This document shows positions 25,656 through 34,818 of a stretch of 64,000 nt of DNA, piece after piece. The stretch spans positions 1 to 64,000 of the forward strand of contig OX638292.1 of assembly GCA_951812285.1 (NCBI GenBank), written 5' to 3'. Each line of letters opens with the position of its first letter. Positions within the stretch are counted from its first letter, which is position 1. Both the position numbers and the translations under genes were made by a program. Source of the stretch: an uncultured Dehalococcoidia bacterium (GTDB lineage Bacteria > Chloroflexota > Dehalococcoidia > Lucifugimonadales > UBA1127). A model generated the notes under the pieces. The model saw only the letters and a list, made by a program, of their open reading frames with translations, searched no databases and had not been told where the DNA came from.

Positions 25656-26762
25656 GTGGTAAACCTGCCCTCAGAGCAGATAACGATAAACCTCGGCCCG
25701 CAGCACCCGAGCACCCACGGCGTATTCCGCCTCCGGGTGACGCTGGACGGCGAGGTTATCACCGACGTCGAGCCCATCTTCGGCTACCTGCACCGCGGCA
25801 CCGAGAAGCTGGCCGAGGAGCGCACGTACACGCAGATCGTCACGCTTACCGACCGCCTCGACTACACCTCCTCCATGATCAACAACCAGGCCTACGTCCT
25901 CGCCGTCGAGAAGCTGGCGGGCGTGACTGTCCCACCGCGTGGCCAGTACCTGCGCGTGCTCACGGCCGAGCTCCAGCGCATCGCCAGCCACCTGATGGGC
26001 GTCGGCTTTTTCCTGCAGGACCTCGGTGCGTCGGGCACGCCGCTCATGTACTGCTTCCGTGAGCGTGAGCGCATCCTCGACCTCTTCGAGATGCTGTGCG
26101 GCGCGCGCGTCACGGTGAGCTACATGCGGCCCGGCGGCGTTTTCCAGGAGCCGCCGCCAGAGTTCTGGCCCGCCGTGCGCCACCTGCTCGACACGACGCC
26201 CGACGCCATCGCGGAGCTCGAGCGCCTCATCTCCGAGAACGAGATCGTGCTGGCGCGCACCAAGGGCGTGGGCGTGCTCACGAAGGAGAAGGCCATCGAC
26301 AGCGCGGTCAGCGGCCCCAACCTGCGCGCCAGCGGCGTCGCCTGGGACCTGCGCAAGGCAGACCCGTACGATGTCTACGCCGACATGGACTTTGCCGTGC
26401 CTGTCGGCTCCAACGGCGACAGCTACGACCGCTTCTTGGTGCGCGTGATGGAGGTGCACCAGAGCATCCGCATCGCGGAGCAGTGCTACCGCGACATGCC
26501 CGGTGGCCCGGTCCGCTCGGAGTTGCCCTTCTTCTTCCGCCCGCCGCCCGGCGACGCCTATGCCCACGTGGAAGCCTCCAAGGGCGAGCTCGGCTTCTAC
26601 CTGGTCAGCGACGGCGGCATCGCCCCCTACCGGTGCAAGATACGCTCGCCATCCTTCATCAACCTGACGGTGCTCGCCGAGATGCTCATCGGGTGGAAGG
26701 TGGCGGACCTGATGGTCATCTTCGGCAGCCTAGACGTGAACATGGGAGAGGTCGACCGGTAG
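25656..26762 (+). CDS. nuoD: NADH-quinone oxidoreductase subunit D
   Basis: The 49-kDa-type subunit that forms the quinone-reduction site with NuoB. The N-terminal INLGPQHPSTHGVFRL contains the conserved His-Pro-Ser-Thr-His; GYLHRGTEKL and the end GSLDVNMGEVDR are diagnostic. At 368 residues it is a stand-alone D, not a CD fusion. GTG at 25656 is the start, 30 bases after nuoC. Confidence 0.97.
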   Translation: MVNLPSEQITINLGPQHPSTHGVFRLRVTLDGEVITDVEPIFGYLHRGTEKLAEERTYTQIVTLTDRLDYTSSMINNQAYVLAVEKLAGVTVPPRGQYLRVLTAELQRIASHLMGVGFFLQDLGASGTPLMYCFRERERILDLFEMLCGARVTVSYMRPGGVFQEPPPEFWPAVRHLLDTTPDAIAELERLISENEIVLARTKGVGVLTKEKAIDSAVSGPNLRASGVAWDLRKADPYDVYADMDFAVPVGSNGDSYDRFLVRVMEVHQSIRIAEQCYRDMPGGPVRSELPFFFRPPPGDAYAHVEASKGELGFYLVSDGGIAPYRCKIRSPSFINLTVLAEMLIGWKVADLMVIFGSLDVNMGEVDR

Positions 26763-26780
26763 CGGTCGACGGAGCGGAGC

Positions 26781-27989
26781 ATGGAGTCACCCTTCGACAG
26801 GAACGGGCTGTTCTCGGGGCTGTACGGGTTCTTCGCGGACCTGACGCCCGAGAGCTTCGCTTGGTTGGCGTACCTGCTGGCCGGCGTCGTCGTCGTCTTC
26901 ATCGTTATCAACGGCGTAATGCTCCTCACCGCCTTCGAGACCTACATGGAGCGCCGGGTGTTGGGGCGCTTCCAAACGCGCCTCGGCCCCAACCGCGTTG
27001 GCCCTTTCGGGCTGCTGCAGCCATTTGCCGACGTGTTCAAGCTGCTCATCAAGGAAGACCTGCGCCCAGCCATGGCCGACCGGCTCACCTTCTTCCTCGC
27101 GCCGGTGCTCATGGTGGCCGCCATCCTGCTCGTAGCCGCCGTCGTGCCCTTCGGCCCGAACACGTTCCTCGCCGACCTGAACATCGGCGTGCTCTTCATC
27201 GTCGGCATCCCCACCATCGCGACGGTGGCGATGTTCCTCGGCGGCTGGGGCTCTGGCAACCGCTTCGCCCTGCTGGGCGCGGCCCGCGCCGTCGCGATGC
27301 TCATCAGCTACGAGGTGCCGATGATCGTCTCCCTGGCGGGAGTGCTCCTGCTGGCCGGCAGCATGTCCCTCGTCGACGTCGTCGAGGCGCAGCGGCTCCC
27401 CTTCATCGTGCTGCAGCCACTGGGCTTCTTCGTCTTCCTCGTCGCCGCCTCCGCCGAGATGAACCGCTCGCCCTTCGATCTGATGGAGGCGGAGTCCGAG
27501 CTGACGGCCGGCTTCCACACGGAGTTCAGCGGCATCCGCTTCGGGCTGCTGCAGCTCGCGGAGTTTGGCGAGCTGGTCATCATCTCGGCCGTCCTCGCGG
27601 TGATCTTCGTGAGCGGGTGGCAGAACCCCTTCGTCTCGCCCGACTACGCGCAGTGGCTGCCCGGGCAGCTCTGGTTCCTCCTGAAGCTCGTCTTCTTCCT
27701 CCTCCTGTTCACGTGGATCCGTGCGACGCTGCCCCGCATGCGCGTCGACCAGGTGATGGCCTTCGCGTGGAAGGCGCTCTTCCCGTTGGCTATCATCAAT
27801 ACACTGGTTACGGCCGTCCTCGTGGTGGCGTGGCCGGAACCCGAGTACGGCCAGCTGTGGATCATGGCGGCAATCAACTGGGCCGTCGCCATCGCCTGCC
27901 TCGTGCTGTTTAGCCGCTTCCTCGAGCGGCACCGCGAGCGTCCGACGGCGTCTGTGCAACTGGTGGAAATCCCGGCGGAGGCTTCCTGA
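26781..27989 (+). CDS. nuoH: NADH-quinone oxidoreductase subunit H
   Basis: The membrane subunit that joins the peripheral arm to the proton pumps and lines the quinone chamber; 402 residues with about eight or nine membrane segments. The signatures FQTRLGPNRVGPFG and EMNRSPFDLMEAESELTAG are present. ATG at 26781 follows CGGAGCGGAG. The stop overlaps the nuoI start by one base. There is no nuoG, nuoF or nuoE between nuoD and nuoH, where 14-subunit operons place them. Confidence 0.97.
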   Translation: MESPFDRNGLFSGLYGFFADLTPESFAWLAYLLAGVVVVFIVINGVMLLTAFETYMERRVLGRFQTRLGPNRVGPFGLLQPFADVFKLLIKEDLRPAMADRLTFFLAPVLMVAAILLVAAVVPFGPNTFLADLNIGVLFIVGIPTIATVAMFLGGWGSGNRFALLGAARAVAMLISYEVPMIVSLAGVLLLAGSMSLVDVVEAQRLPFIVLQPLGFFVFLVAASAEMNRSPFDLMEAESELTAGFHTEFSGIRFGLLQLAEFGELVIISAVLAVIFVSGWQNPFVSPDYAQWLPGQLWFLLKLVFFLLLFTWIRATLPRMRVDQVMAFAWKALFPLAIINTLVTAVLVVAWPEPEYGQLWIMAAINWAVAIACLVLFSRFLERHRERPTASVQLVEIPAEAS

Positions 27990-28552
27990 TGCCATACGGA
28001 CTGGGAATCGCAAAGGGCATGATGGTGACGCTGCGCAACCTGGTGCGCAAGCCGGTCACCGTGCAGTACCCCGAGCAGCGCGTCGCTCAGCACCACCGCT
28101 TCCGCGGCGAGGACTTCGTGTGGTACGAGGAGCGGTGCACCGGCTGCGCAAGCTGCGCCAAGTACTGCCCCCAGGGCATCATCAAGATCGTGACCGCCCC
28201 CAGCGGTGAGATGACGCAGGAGGGCGAGAAGTACAAGCTCGAGGTCTTCGACATCGAGATCGCGCGATGCATGTTCTGCGGCCTCTGCGTCGAGGCCTGC
28301 CCTTACGACGCCCTCCACATGGGCAGCGGCTTCGAGCGGGCGAGGCCAAGGCAGTCCGACCTCGTCATCACGGTCGACGAGCTGAAGGCGTCGGCCAAGA
28401 AGCCGAGCACGTGGTTCCGCCCGCAACTCCAGGACCGTGGCTATGACCCGTTCCAGCCGGGCGACGATGTCTCGTGGCAGGACGCCGGCCGCGAGAAGTC
28501 CGTCGCGCCGACGTACGAGGAAATGCTGCAACGGTGGGTGCAGGGACGATGA
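27989..28552 (+). CDS. nuoI: NADH-quinone oxidoreductase subunit I
   Basis: A ferredoxin-like subunit with two [4Fe-4S] clusters (N6a, N6b) passing electrons to NuoB. Both CxxCxxCxxxCP motifs are intact: C50-C53-C56-C60 and C94-C97-C100-C104. At 187 residues it has a C-terminal extension of about 60 residues beyond the clusters. ATG at 27989 overlaps the nuoH stop (TGATG); the end overlaps nuoJ by four bases. Without NuoEFG it may be the entry point for an unknown electron donor. Confidence 0.96.
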   Translation: MPYGLGIAKGMMVTLRNLVRKPVTVQYPEQRVAQHHRFRGEDFVWYEERCTGCASCAKYCPQGIIKIVTAPSGEMTQEGEKYKLEVFDIEIARCMFCGLCVEACPYDALHMGSGFERARPRQSDLVITVDELKASAKKPSTWFRPQLQDRGYDPFQPGDDVSWQDAGREKSVAPTYEEMLQRWVQGR

Positions 28553-29094
28553 CCGAAGGCATCGCCGGCTCCGGCATATTCACCGCCATCTGGTGGGCGC
28601 TCGCCGTCCTGACGGTGGCGTGCGCGGTGCTGGTTGTGCGGCTGCAGGACCTGGTGAAGGCCGCGATGGCCCTCATCGGCTCCTTCCTTGGCATCGCCGC
28701 CCTCTTCGTCATGCTCAACGCCGAGTTCCTCGCCATCGTGCAGGTGCTGGTCTATGCGGGTGCGGTGTCCATCCTGCTGATCTTCGGCATCATGATGATC
28801 CGCGACACCCAGCGCGGCAGCCCCCCGAACAACCTGGCGGTTCCGGCTGGGCTGCTGAGCGCGGCAATGCTGGGTATCATCGTCTTCGTCGTGCTGGACA
28901 CGCGCTGGGATCTGCTGGGCGACGCCGCGCTGACCGCCGCCGTCGCCGAGGGTGCGGAGGGCGTCTACAGCGACAGCCCGCCTGCCATCGGCAGCCTGCT
29001 GCTGCGCGAGTTCATCCTGCCGCTGGAGGCCGCCGCGCTGCTGTTGACCGCAACGCTGGTGGGCGCAATCGCGCTGGTGAGGGGTGACCGGTGA
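28549..29094 (+). CDS. nuoJ: NADH-quinone oxidoreductase subunit J
   Basis: A membrane subunit of about 181 residues and five hydrophobic segments. NAEFLAIVQVLVYAGAVSILLIF is the family's central segment, with the conserved YAGAV turn. ATG at 28549 overlaps nuoI by four bases and GTG of nuoK overlaps its end by four, so I-J-K are coupled. A long loop after the third segment (DTRWDLLGDAA) is acidic. Confidence 0.95.
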   Translation: MTEGIAGSGIFTAIWWALAVLTVACAVLVVRLQDLVKAAMALIGSFLGIAALFVMLNAEFLAIVQVLVYAGAVSILLIFGIMMIRDTQRGSPPNNLAVPAGLLSAAMLGIIVFVVLDTRWDLLGDAALTAAVAEGAEGVYSDSPPAIGSLLLREFILPLEAAALLLTATLVGAIALVRGDR

Positions 29095-29426
29095 TAGGCC
29101 TCGACCACTTCCTCGTCCTCTCCGGCGTGCTGTTCAGTATCGGGCTGTACGGGGCGCTGACGCGGCGGAACGCCATCGCGGTGCTGATGTCGGTGGAGCT
29201 GCTGTTCAACGCGGTGAACGTGGCCGTCGTGGCCATGGCCCGCTACACAACGCCCGTCGCGCTGGCAGCCGAGCGGCTGGAGACGTTGCTGACGGGGCAA
29301 GTGTTTGCGCTGTTCATCGTGACGGTGGCCGCGGCAGAGGTCGCGCTGGGGCTGGCCATCGTCATCATGATGTACCGCAACACGGGGTCAGTGTACGTGA
29401 CCGACGCGAATTCCATGCGGCGCTGA
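29091..29426 (+). CDS. nuoK: NADH-quinone oxidoreductase subunit K
   Basis: A small three-helix membrane subunit of 111 residues homologous to MrpC. The conserved Glu-containing segment MSVELLFNAVNVAVVA and the second Glu in VAAAEVALGLAIV are present; these glutamates belong to the proton path. GTG at 29091 overlaps nuoJ. Confidence 0.96.
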   Translation: MIGLDHFLVLSGVLFSIGLYGALTRRNAIAVLMSVELLFNAVNVAVVAMARYTTPVALAAERLETLLTGQVFALFIVTVAAAEVALGLAIVIMMYRNTGSVYVTDANSMRR

Positions 29427-29460
29427 CGCCGCGAGGCCGAAGGAGCAGGTAAGAGCAGAG

Positions 29461-29655
29461 ATGTGGGTTGAGTTCAAGCGGGTGCCAAACCTGATGATGG
29501 CCGAGATGTGGAAGGACACCTTCGAGTCCGAGGGTCTCCCAAGCCACATCCTGCCCGTCGACGGCATCCCCGCGTGGAGTGAGACTGCCGCCTTCATCGT
29601 CTACGTCCCCAAGGGCCGCGAGCACGTCGCGGAAGAAATCCTGAGGAAGCTCTAG
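29461..29655 (+). CDS. DUF2007-like small protein inside the nuo operon
   Basis: A 64-residue soluble protein resembling the DUF2007 (putative signal-transducing) family: an N-terminal strand WVEFKRVPNLMMAEMWKD, a helix and a second strand FIVYVPKGREHVAEEIL. ATG at 29461 follows AGGAGCAGG, and nuoL starts one base after its stop region (29657), so it is surely co-transcribed. It is not a known complex I subunit; a role in assembly or regulation is only a guess from position. Confidence 0.72.
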   Translation: MWVEFKRVPNLMMAEMWKDTFESEGLPSHILPVDGIPAWSETAAFIVYVPKGREHVAEEILRKL

Positions 29656-29656
29656 C

Positions 29657-31663
29657 ATGACCGAATCCGCAGCCTGGGCCATCCTCTTCCTTCCACTGGC
29701 TGCTTTTCTCTTGAATGGCCTGCTCATCCGGCCGTTCCTCGGCCCGCAGAGCCCGCTGGCCGGTTACGTCACTATAGCCGCCATCGGCGGGGCCTTCCTG
29801 CTGTCGCTGTGGGCGCTGCAGCAGGTGGTGTCCGGCCACGGCGAGATCGGCTGGGCGTCGCATTCGTGGGTTATCGTCGGCGGGCTGGACGTGCGCGTTG
29901 GCATCCTGATGGACCCGCTTACCGCCATCATGCTGGTCGTCGTCACCGGCGTCAGCCTCGCCGTGCAGGTCTACTCCGTTGGCTACATGCACGGCGACCG
30001 CGGCTACGTCCGCTACTACGCCTACATGTCGCTCTTCACCGCTTCCATGGTCGGGCTGGTGCTGGCAAGCAGCGTCCTGCAGATGTTTGTGTTCTGGGAG
30101 CTGGTAGGCCTGTCGTCCTACCTGCTCATCGGGTTCTGGCACCATCGGCCCTCGGCGGCGCGGGCGGCGGTCAAGGCCTTCGTGGTCACACGCCTCGGCG
30201 ACCTTGGCTTCCTCATCGCCATCCTGTACCTATTCTTCCACCAGGGCGCCTTCTCCGCTGAGGGGCTCAACGCGCTGGAGGTGCGTGACGTCTACACCGC
30301 CGTCGGCGCGGGCCTGCTCGGCTCGACGGCGGTGACGTGGCTGGCGATCGGCTTCTTCGCAGGGGCGGTCGGCAAGTCGGCGCAGTTCCCGCTGCACGTG
30401 TGGCTGCCCGACGCGATGGAGGGCCCGACGCCCGTCAGCGCCCTCATCCACGCCGCGACGATGGTCGCCGCGGGCGTCTTCCTCGTCGCCCGCATGTTTC
30501 CCGTCTTCGAGGCCTCTGACGCGGCGATGAACCTCGTGGCTGTCACCGGCGGCATTACGGCGGTGCTGGCCGCGACCATGGCCATCACGGCCAACGACAT
30601 CAAGCGCGTCGTCGCCTACTCGACCATCAGCCAGCTTGGCTACATGATGCTGGCGCTGGGCGTGGGGGCGTACGGGGCGGCCATGTTCCACCTGTTCAAC
30701 CACGCCTTCTTCAAGGCGCTGCTCTTCCTTGGCGCGGGCAGCGTCAATCACGCCGCCGGCACCTTCGACATGCGCTTCATGGGCGGGCTGCGGCGCGTGC
30801 AGCCGTGGACGTACGCCCTCTTCCTTGTCGGCGCGCTGAGCCTTGCGGGCGTCTTCCCGCTGGCGGGCTTCTGGAGCAAGGACGAGATCCTCGCGGAGGC
30901 CTTCCACGAGGGCAGCGTAGTCGCGCTCCTGGTGTTCCTACTGGCGCTGGCCGCCGCCTTCATGACGGCCTTCTACATCTTCCGAGCCCTCTTCCTGACC
31001 TTCCACGGCACGTACCGCGGCGGCGTCGAGCGCAAGGCCGACGACGCGGCCAACCCCGACACCGAGACCACCCTCGCGGCGGACGAGGCCGAGTTTGTCG
31101 CGGCCCACGACACGCACCGCGCCGGAGAATCGCCGTGGAGCATGGTCGTGCCGATGGCCGCGCTGGGCGTGCTGGCCGTCGTGTCGGGCTTCGTGGCCAA
31201 CGCGCCATTCGCGCTGCCGGGCATTGCCGCGCACTGGTTCAGCGAGTTCCTCTTCCCGCCCGGCGGCCACGGCGAGGCGCCCACGTTCATCGCATGGGTG
31301 GCCGCGCTGTCGATGCTCCTCGCGCTGGCGGGCATCGGGCTGGCGTGGCTGGTCTACGGCGCCCGCTCCATCGCGCCCGAGAAGCTCACCATCCGGCCCC
31401 TCTACCTGCTGACGGTGCGCAAGTACTACCTGGACGACCTGTACGAACGCTTCCTGACGGGGAAAGTCTTCTACAACTGGGGCGCGGGGCTGCTCGAGCA
31501 GTTTGACCACGACTTCGTGGATGAGGTCTCGGAGAAGATTGGCGGGTTCAGCCGCAGCCTGGGCGGCATTGTGTCCAAGCTGCAGACGGGGCGGGTGCAG
31601 GACTACGGCTTCCTATTCGTGTTTGGCGCCGGCGTTGTCCTGCTGGTGTACCTGCTGAGGTGA
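29657..31663 (+). CDS. nuoL: NADH-quinone oxidoreductase subunit L
   Basis: The distal antiporter-like proton-pumping subunit, 668 residues, about 16 membrane segments. Conserved features include the FWELVGLSSYLLIGFWH segment with the pump Glu, the HVWLPDAMEGPTPVSALIHA segment, and KRVVAYSTISQLGYM. The C-terminal part after about residue 470, with a polar loop, forms the long lateral helix region. ATG at 29657 directly follows the small DUF2007-like gene. Confidence 0.97.
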   Translation: MTESAAWAILFLPLAAFLLNGLLIRPFLGPQSPLAGYVTIAAIGGAFLLSLWALQQVVSGHGEIGWASHSWVIVGGLDVRVGILMDPLTAIMLVVVTGVSLAVQVYSVGYMHGDRGYVRYYAYMSLFTASMVGLVLASSVLQMFVFWELVGLSSYLLIGFWHHRPSAARAAVKAFVVTRLGDLGFLIAILYLFFHQGAFSAEGLNALEVRDVYTAVGAGLLGSTAVTWLAIGFFAGAVGKSAQFPLHVWLPDAMEGPTPVSALIHAATMVAAGVFLVARMFPVFEASDAAMNLVAVTGGITAVLAATMAITANDIKRVVAYSTISQLGYMMLALGVGAYGAAMFHLFNHAFFKALLFLGAGSVNHAAGTFDMRFMGGLRRVQPWTYALFLVGALSLAGVFPLAGFWSKDEILAEAFHEGSVVALLVFLLALAAAFMTAFYIFRALFLTFHGTYRGGVERKADDAANPDTETTLAADEAEFVAAHDTHRAGESPWSMVVPMAALGVLAVVSGFVANAPFALPGIAAHWFSEFLFPPGGHGEAPTFIAWVAALSMLLALAGIGLAWLVYGARSIAPEKLTIRPLYLLTVRKYYLDDLYERFLTGKVFYNWGAGLLEQFDHDFVDEVSEKIGGFSRSLGGIVSKLQTGRVQDYGFLFVFGAGVVLLVYLLR

Positions 31664-31709
31664 TGCAAGACGTGGGAAGGAACGTGGCAACACTGGTTGA
31701 GAGGGCCGC

Positions 31710-33203
31710 ATGCTGCTGACGGCGACGGTCTTCCTGCCGCTTGCGGGCGCCGCAGTTGTCCTCCTGCTGCTGGGGGACAATGCACGGCGTGTGCGGCTGT
31801 TTGCCGCCGCCGTGGGCATTGTCGACTTCGTGCTGGCTCTGGCCGTGTTCTTGCAGTACGACCGCGACGACGGCGGCTTCCAACTTACGGACAAGTTCGC
31901 GTCGTGGATACCGCAGCTCGACATCCAGTACCACCTCGCCGTTGACGGGCTGAGCGCGCCGCTGGTGCTGCTGACGGGTCTGCTGGGGCTCGCGGCCATC
32001 TACAGCTCGTGGAGCATCGACAAGCGCCACCGCGAGTACTTCGCGTGGCTGCTGACGCTGCAGGCGGCGGTCATGGGCGTCTTCACGGCCCAGGACTTCG
32101 TCCTCTTCTTCATCTTCTGGGAGCTCGAGCTCATCCCCATGTTCTTCCTCATCTCCATCTGGGGCAGCGGGCGAAAAGAGCACTCGGCGATGAAGTTCCT
32201 GCTCTTCACCTTCACCGGCAGCGCCTTCATGCTGGTTGGCATCCTTGCGGTGTACTTCTCGACGTGCGCGCTTGGCACATGCACGTTCGACATGACGCGG
32301 CTCGTAGAAATGGACCTGAGTGACCTGCTGCTGCCGAGCCAGCTTGTCTTTGCCCTCTTCTTCATCGCCTTTGCAGTGAAGCTGCCCATCTTTCCCGTGC
32401 ACACGTGGCTGCCCGACGCCCACACGGACGCCCCGACGGCAGTGAGCGTCATGCTGGCCGGCGTGCTCCTAAAGATGGGCGGCTACGGCCTCATACGCAT
32501 CAACGTCTCGATGTTCCCCGACGTCGCCTCCGCTGCCGCGACCGCGCTGGCGGTGCTGGCCGTCATCAGCATCCTCTACGGAGCGATGGTGACCTTCCGG
32601 CAGAGCGACCTGAAGCGGCTTGTCGCGAACAGCAGCATCAGCCACATGGGGTTCGTGCTGCTGGGCATCTCGTCCGTCGGCGCCACCGCCGAGCACCTGT
32701 CGCCCGTCGGGCTGACGGGCGCGGCGATGCAGCTTTTCAGCCACGGCGTGGTCACCGGCCTCCTCTTCGTGATGGTGGGCGTCGTCTACGACAAGACTCA
32801 CACGCGGCACATCCCGGACCTGGGCGGGCTGGCAGGCAAGATGCCCTTCGCGGCCGTCGCCTTCCTCGTGGCCGGCCTCGCGTCGCTAGGCCTGCCCGCG
32901 ACGAGCGGGTTCGCCGCCGAGATCATGGTCTTCCTCGGCACGTTCCCCGCCCACGGCGTGCTCACCGGCCTCGCGACCGTCGGCGTGCTCATGGCGGCGG
33001 GCTACGTGCTCTGGACGCTGCAGCGCAGCCTCTTCGGGCCGCGCCGTGAGCGCTGGGACCACCTGGGCGACATCACCCACGTCGAGAAGGTCGCTCCAGT
33101 ACTCCTGATGGTCGCAATCATGGCCGTCGGCCTCTACCCAGCCCTGCTCTCCGACGTCTTCGCGACGGGCATTAATGAAGTACTGCCGAGGTTCACGCCA
33201 TGA
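31710..33203 (+). CDS. nuoM: NADH-quinone oxidoreductase subunit M
   Basis: The second antiporter-like proton-pumping subunit, 497 residues and about 14 membrane segments. The pump Glu lies in FIFWELELIPMFFLI; LPIFPVHTWLPDAHTDAPTA and SISHMGFVLLGI are typical of NuoM. ATG at 31710 follows GAGAGGG, 46 bases after nuoL. The stop overlaps the nuoN start by four bases. Confidence 0.97.
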   Translation: MLLTATVFLPLAGAAVVLLLLGDNARRVRLFAAAVGIVDFVLALAVFLQYDRDDGGFQLTDKFASWIPQLDIQYHLAVDGLSAPLVLLTGLLGLAAIYSSWSIDKRHREYFAWLLTLQAAVMGVFTAQDFVLFFIFWELELIPMFFLISIWGSGRKEHSAMKFLLFTFTGSAFMLVGILAVYFSTCALGTCTFDMTRLVEMDLSDLLLPSQLVFALFFIAFAVKLPIFPVHTWLPDAHTDAPTAVSVMLAGVLLKMGGYGLIRINVSMFPDVASAAATALAVLAVISILYGAMVTFRQSDLKRLVANSSISHMGFVLLGISSVGATAEHLSPVGLTGAAMQLFSHGVVTGLLFVMVGVVYDKTHTRHIPDLGGLAGKMPFAAVAFLVAGLASLGLPATSGFAAEIMVFLGTFPAHGVLTGLATVGVLMAAGYVLWTLQRSLFGPRRERWDHLGDITHVEKVAPVLLMVAIMAVGLYPALLSDVFATGINEVLPRFTP

Positions 33204-34720
33204 GCGGGTCAGACCTCTACCTCCTCTCACCCGAGCTGTGCGTAGCGGCCGGCGCGCTACTGGCGATCATTGCCAACATGGCGAACGCCAACCGCGCCGT
33301 CGTGACCGCGCTGGGCCTGCTCGGCATCGTTGCCGCGCTGGTGTTCACCGGGCTGCTATGGGCCGAGCTCGACGGCCGCGTCGACATCTGCACGGTACTC
33401 GAGGGCGACCGCGGCACTGCCGTCTACGGCGCGCTGGCCATCGACCGGTTTGCCCTCTTCTTCAAGGGGCTCATCGGCATCTCGGCTGGACTGGTGCTGC
33501 TGGCCTCCTACGCCTACTCGCAGCGCTTTGCCGAGCGGAGCGCCGAGTTCACTGCGCTGGTGCTGCTGGCCGCGGTGGGCATGATGCTGCTGGCGGCGGG
33601 CCGCGAGCTCATCACGCTCTACGTCGCGCTGGAGCTGTCGACGCTGCCGCTGGTGGCGCTGGCGGCGTTCTCCGGCGGGCAGCGCGCCTCCGAGGCGGGC
33701 TTGAAGTACCTGGTGCTGGGCGCCGTCGCGTCAGCCATCCTGCTCTACGGCATGGCCCTCACCTTCGGCTACACGGGCACGACGGTGCTCGAGGGCATGG
33801 CCCTCTCCGTCGGCGACGCCGCGCTCGACGGCTCGCGGCCCTTCGGCGTGCAGGTGCTCGTGCTGGGCGTCGTGCTGATGGTGGCGGGCTTCGGCTTCAA
33901 GGTCGCCGCCGTGCCCTTCCACGGCTGGATCCCGGACGTCTACGAGGGCGCGCCGACGCCCATCACCGCCTTTCTCTCCGTCGCCAGCAAGGCTGCCGGC
34001 TTCGCCGTGGTCATGCGTGTCTTCTTCACCGCCTTCGAACCGCTGGAGGTCGACTGGGCCCTCCTCTTCGCGGGCATCGCCGCTGCGTCGATGACCTTCG
34101 GCAACCTGGCGGCTATAGCGCAGACAAACATCAAGCGGATGCTGGCCTACAGCACCATCGCCCATGCGGGTTACCTGTTGGTTGGCCTTGCCGCAGTCGC
34201 GTCTCGCACGGCCGACGGCGACACCATCGGCCCGGAGACGGTGCTCTTCTATCTCGGTGGGTACGCGGTGACCAACCTCGCCGCCTTCTTCGCCGTCATC
34301 GCCATCGCCGAGCGCACCAACAGCGAGAGCATCTCGAGCTTCGCCCGCATGGGGCGGCGTGCGCCGTGGGTGGCCGCCGCACTGACGGTCGCGCTGCTTT
34401 CGCTCACCGGTATCCCGCCGACGGTCGGGTTCATGGCCAAGCTCTTCGTCTTCGGCGCGGCGGTGAAGGCCGACCTCGCATGGCTCGTTGCGCTGGGCGC
34501 GGTGAACAGCGTCGTGTCCGCCTACTACTACCTCCGCGTCGTGCGCGTCATGTACCTCGGCGACCCGGCCACGGTCGAAACGTCCGATGGCGAGCAGCCC
34601 GCCCGCGGCATCCCGCTCGACCTCTCCGTGGCTGTGACGGCGGTGGCCGTCGTCGTGCTGGGACTGTACCCGCGGCCGCTGTTCCACGCTGCGGAACGGG
34701 CCGTAGAGCGGCTCTTCTAG
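33200..34720 (+). CDS. nuoN: NADH-quinone oxidoreductase subunit N
   Basis: The third antiporter-like subunit and last gene of the nuo operon; 506 residues with about 14 membrane segments. YVALELSTLPLVALAAF contains the pump Glu, VPFHGWIPDVYEGAPTPITA is the signature loop, and MLAYSTIAHAGY follows. ATG at 33200 overlaps nuoM. nadK begins after about 100 bases with its own -10. Confidence 0.97.
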   Translation: MSGSDLYLLSPELCVAAGALLAIIANMANANRAVVTALGLLGIVAALVFTGLLWAELDGRVDICTVLEGDRGTAVYGALAIDRFALFFKGLIGISAGLVLLASYAYSQRFAERSAEFTALVLLAAVGMMLLAAGRELITLYVALELSTLPLVALAAFSGGQRASEAGLKYLVLGAVASAILLYGMALTFGYTGTTVLEGMALSVGDAALDGSRPFGVQVLVLGVVLMVAGFGFKVAAVPFHGWIPDVYEGAPTPITAFLSVASKAAGFAVVMRVFFTAFEPLEVDWALLFAGIAAASMTFGNLAAIAQTNIKRMLAYSTIAHAGYLLVGLAAVASRTADGDTIGPETVLFYLGGYAVTNLAAFFAVIAIAERTNSESISSFARMGRRAPWVAAALTVALLSLTGIPPTVGFMAKLFVFGAAVKADLAWLVALGAVNSVVSAYYYLRVVRVMYLGDPATVETSDGEQPARGIPLDLSVAVTAVAVVVLGLYPRPLFHAAERAVERLF

Positions 34721-34751
34721 GCGCGCAGACCGCCTTCAGACCTCGCTGCCG

Positions 34752-34757
34752 TATAAT
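34752..34757 (+). promoter_or_regulatory. -10 element upstream of nadK
   Basis: A perfect TATAAT overlaps the ATG at 34756. If used, transcription would start near 34764, ruling that ATG out and favouring the TTG at 34819. Confidence 0.5.
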
Positions 34758-34818
34758 GGAAGCCAAGCATCCCCTCGTCGACGGCCCCTTGCCGCCGCTT
34801 GGGGCAGAGGAGCGGACC

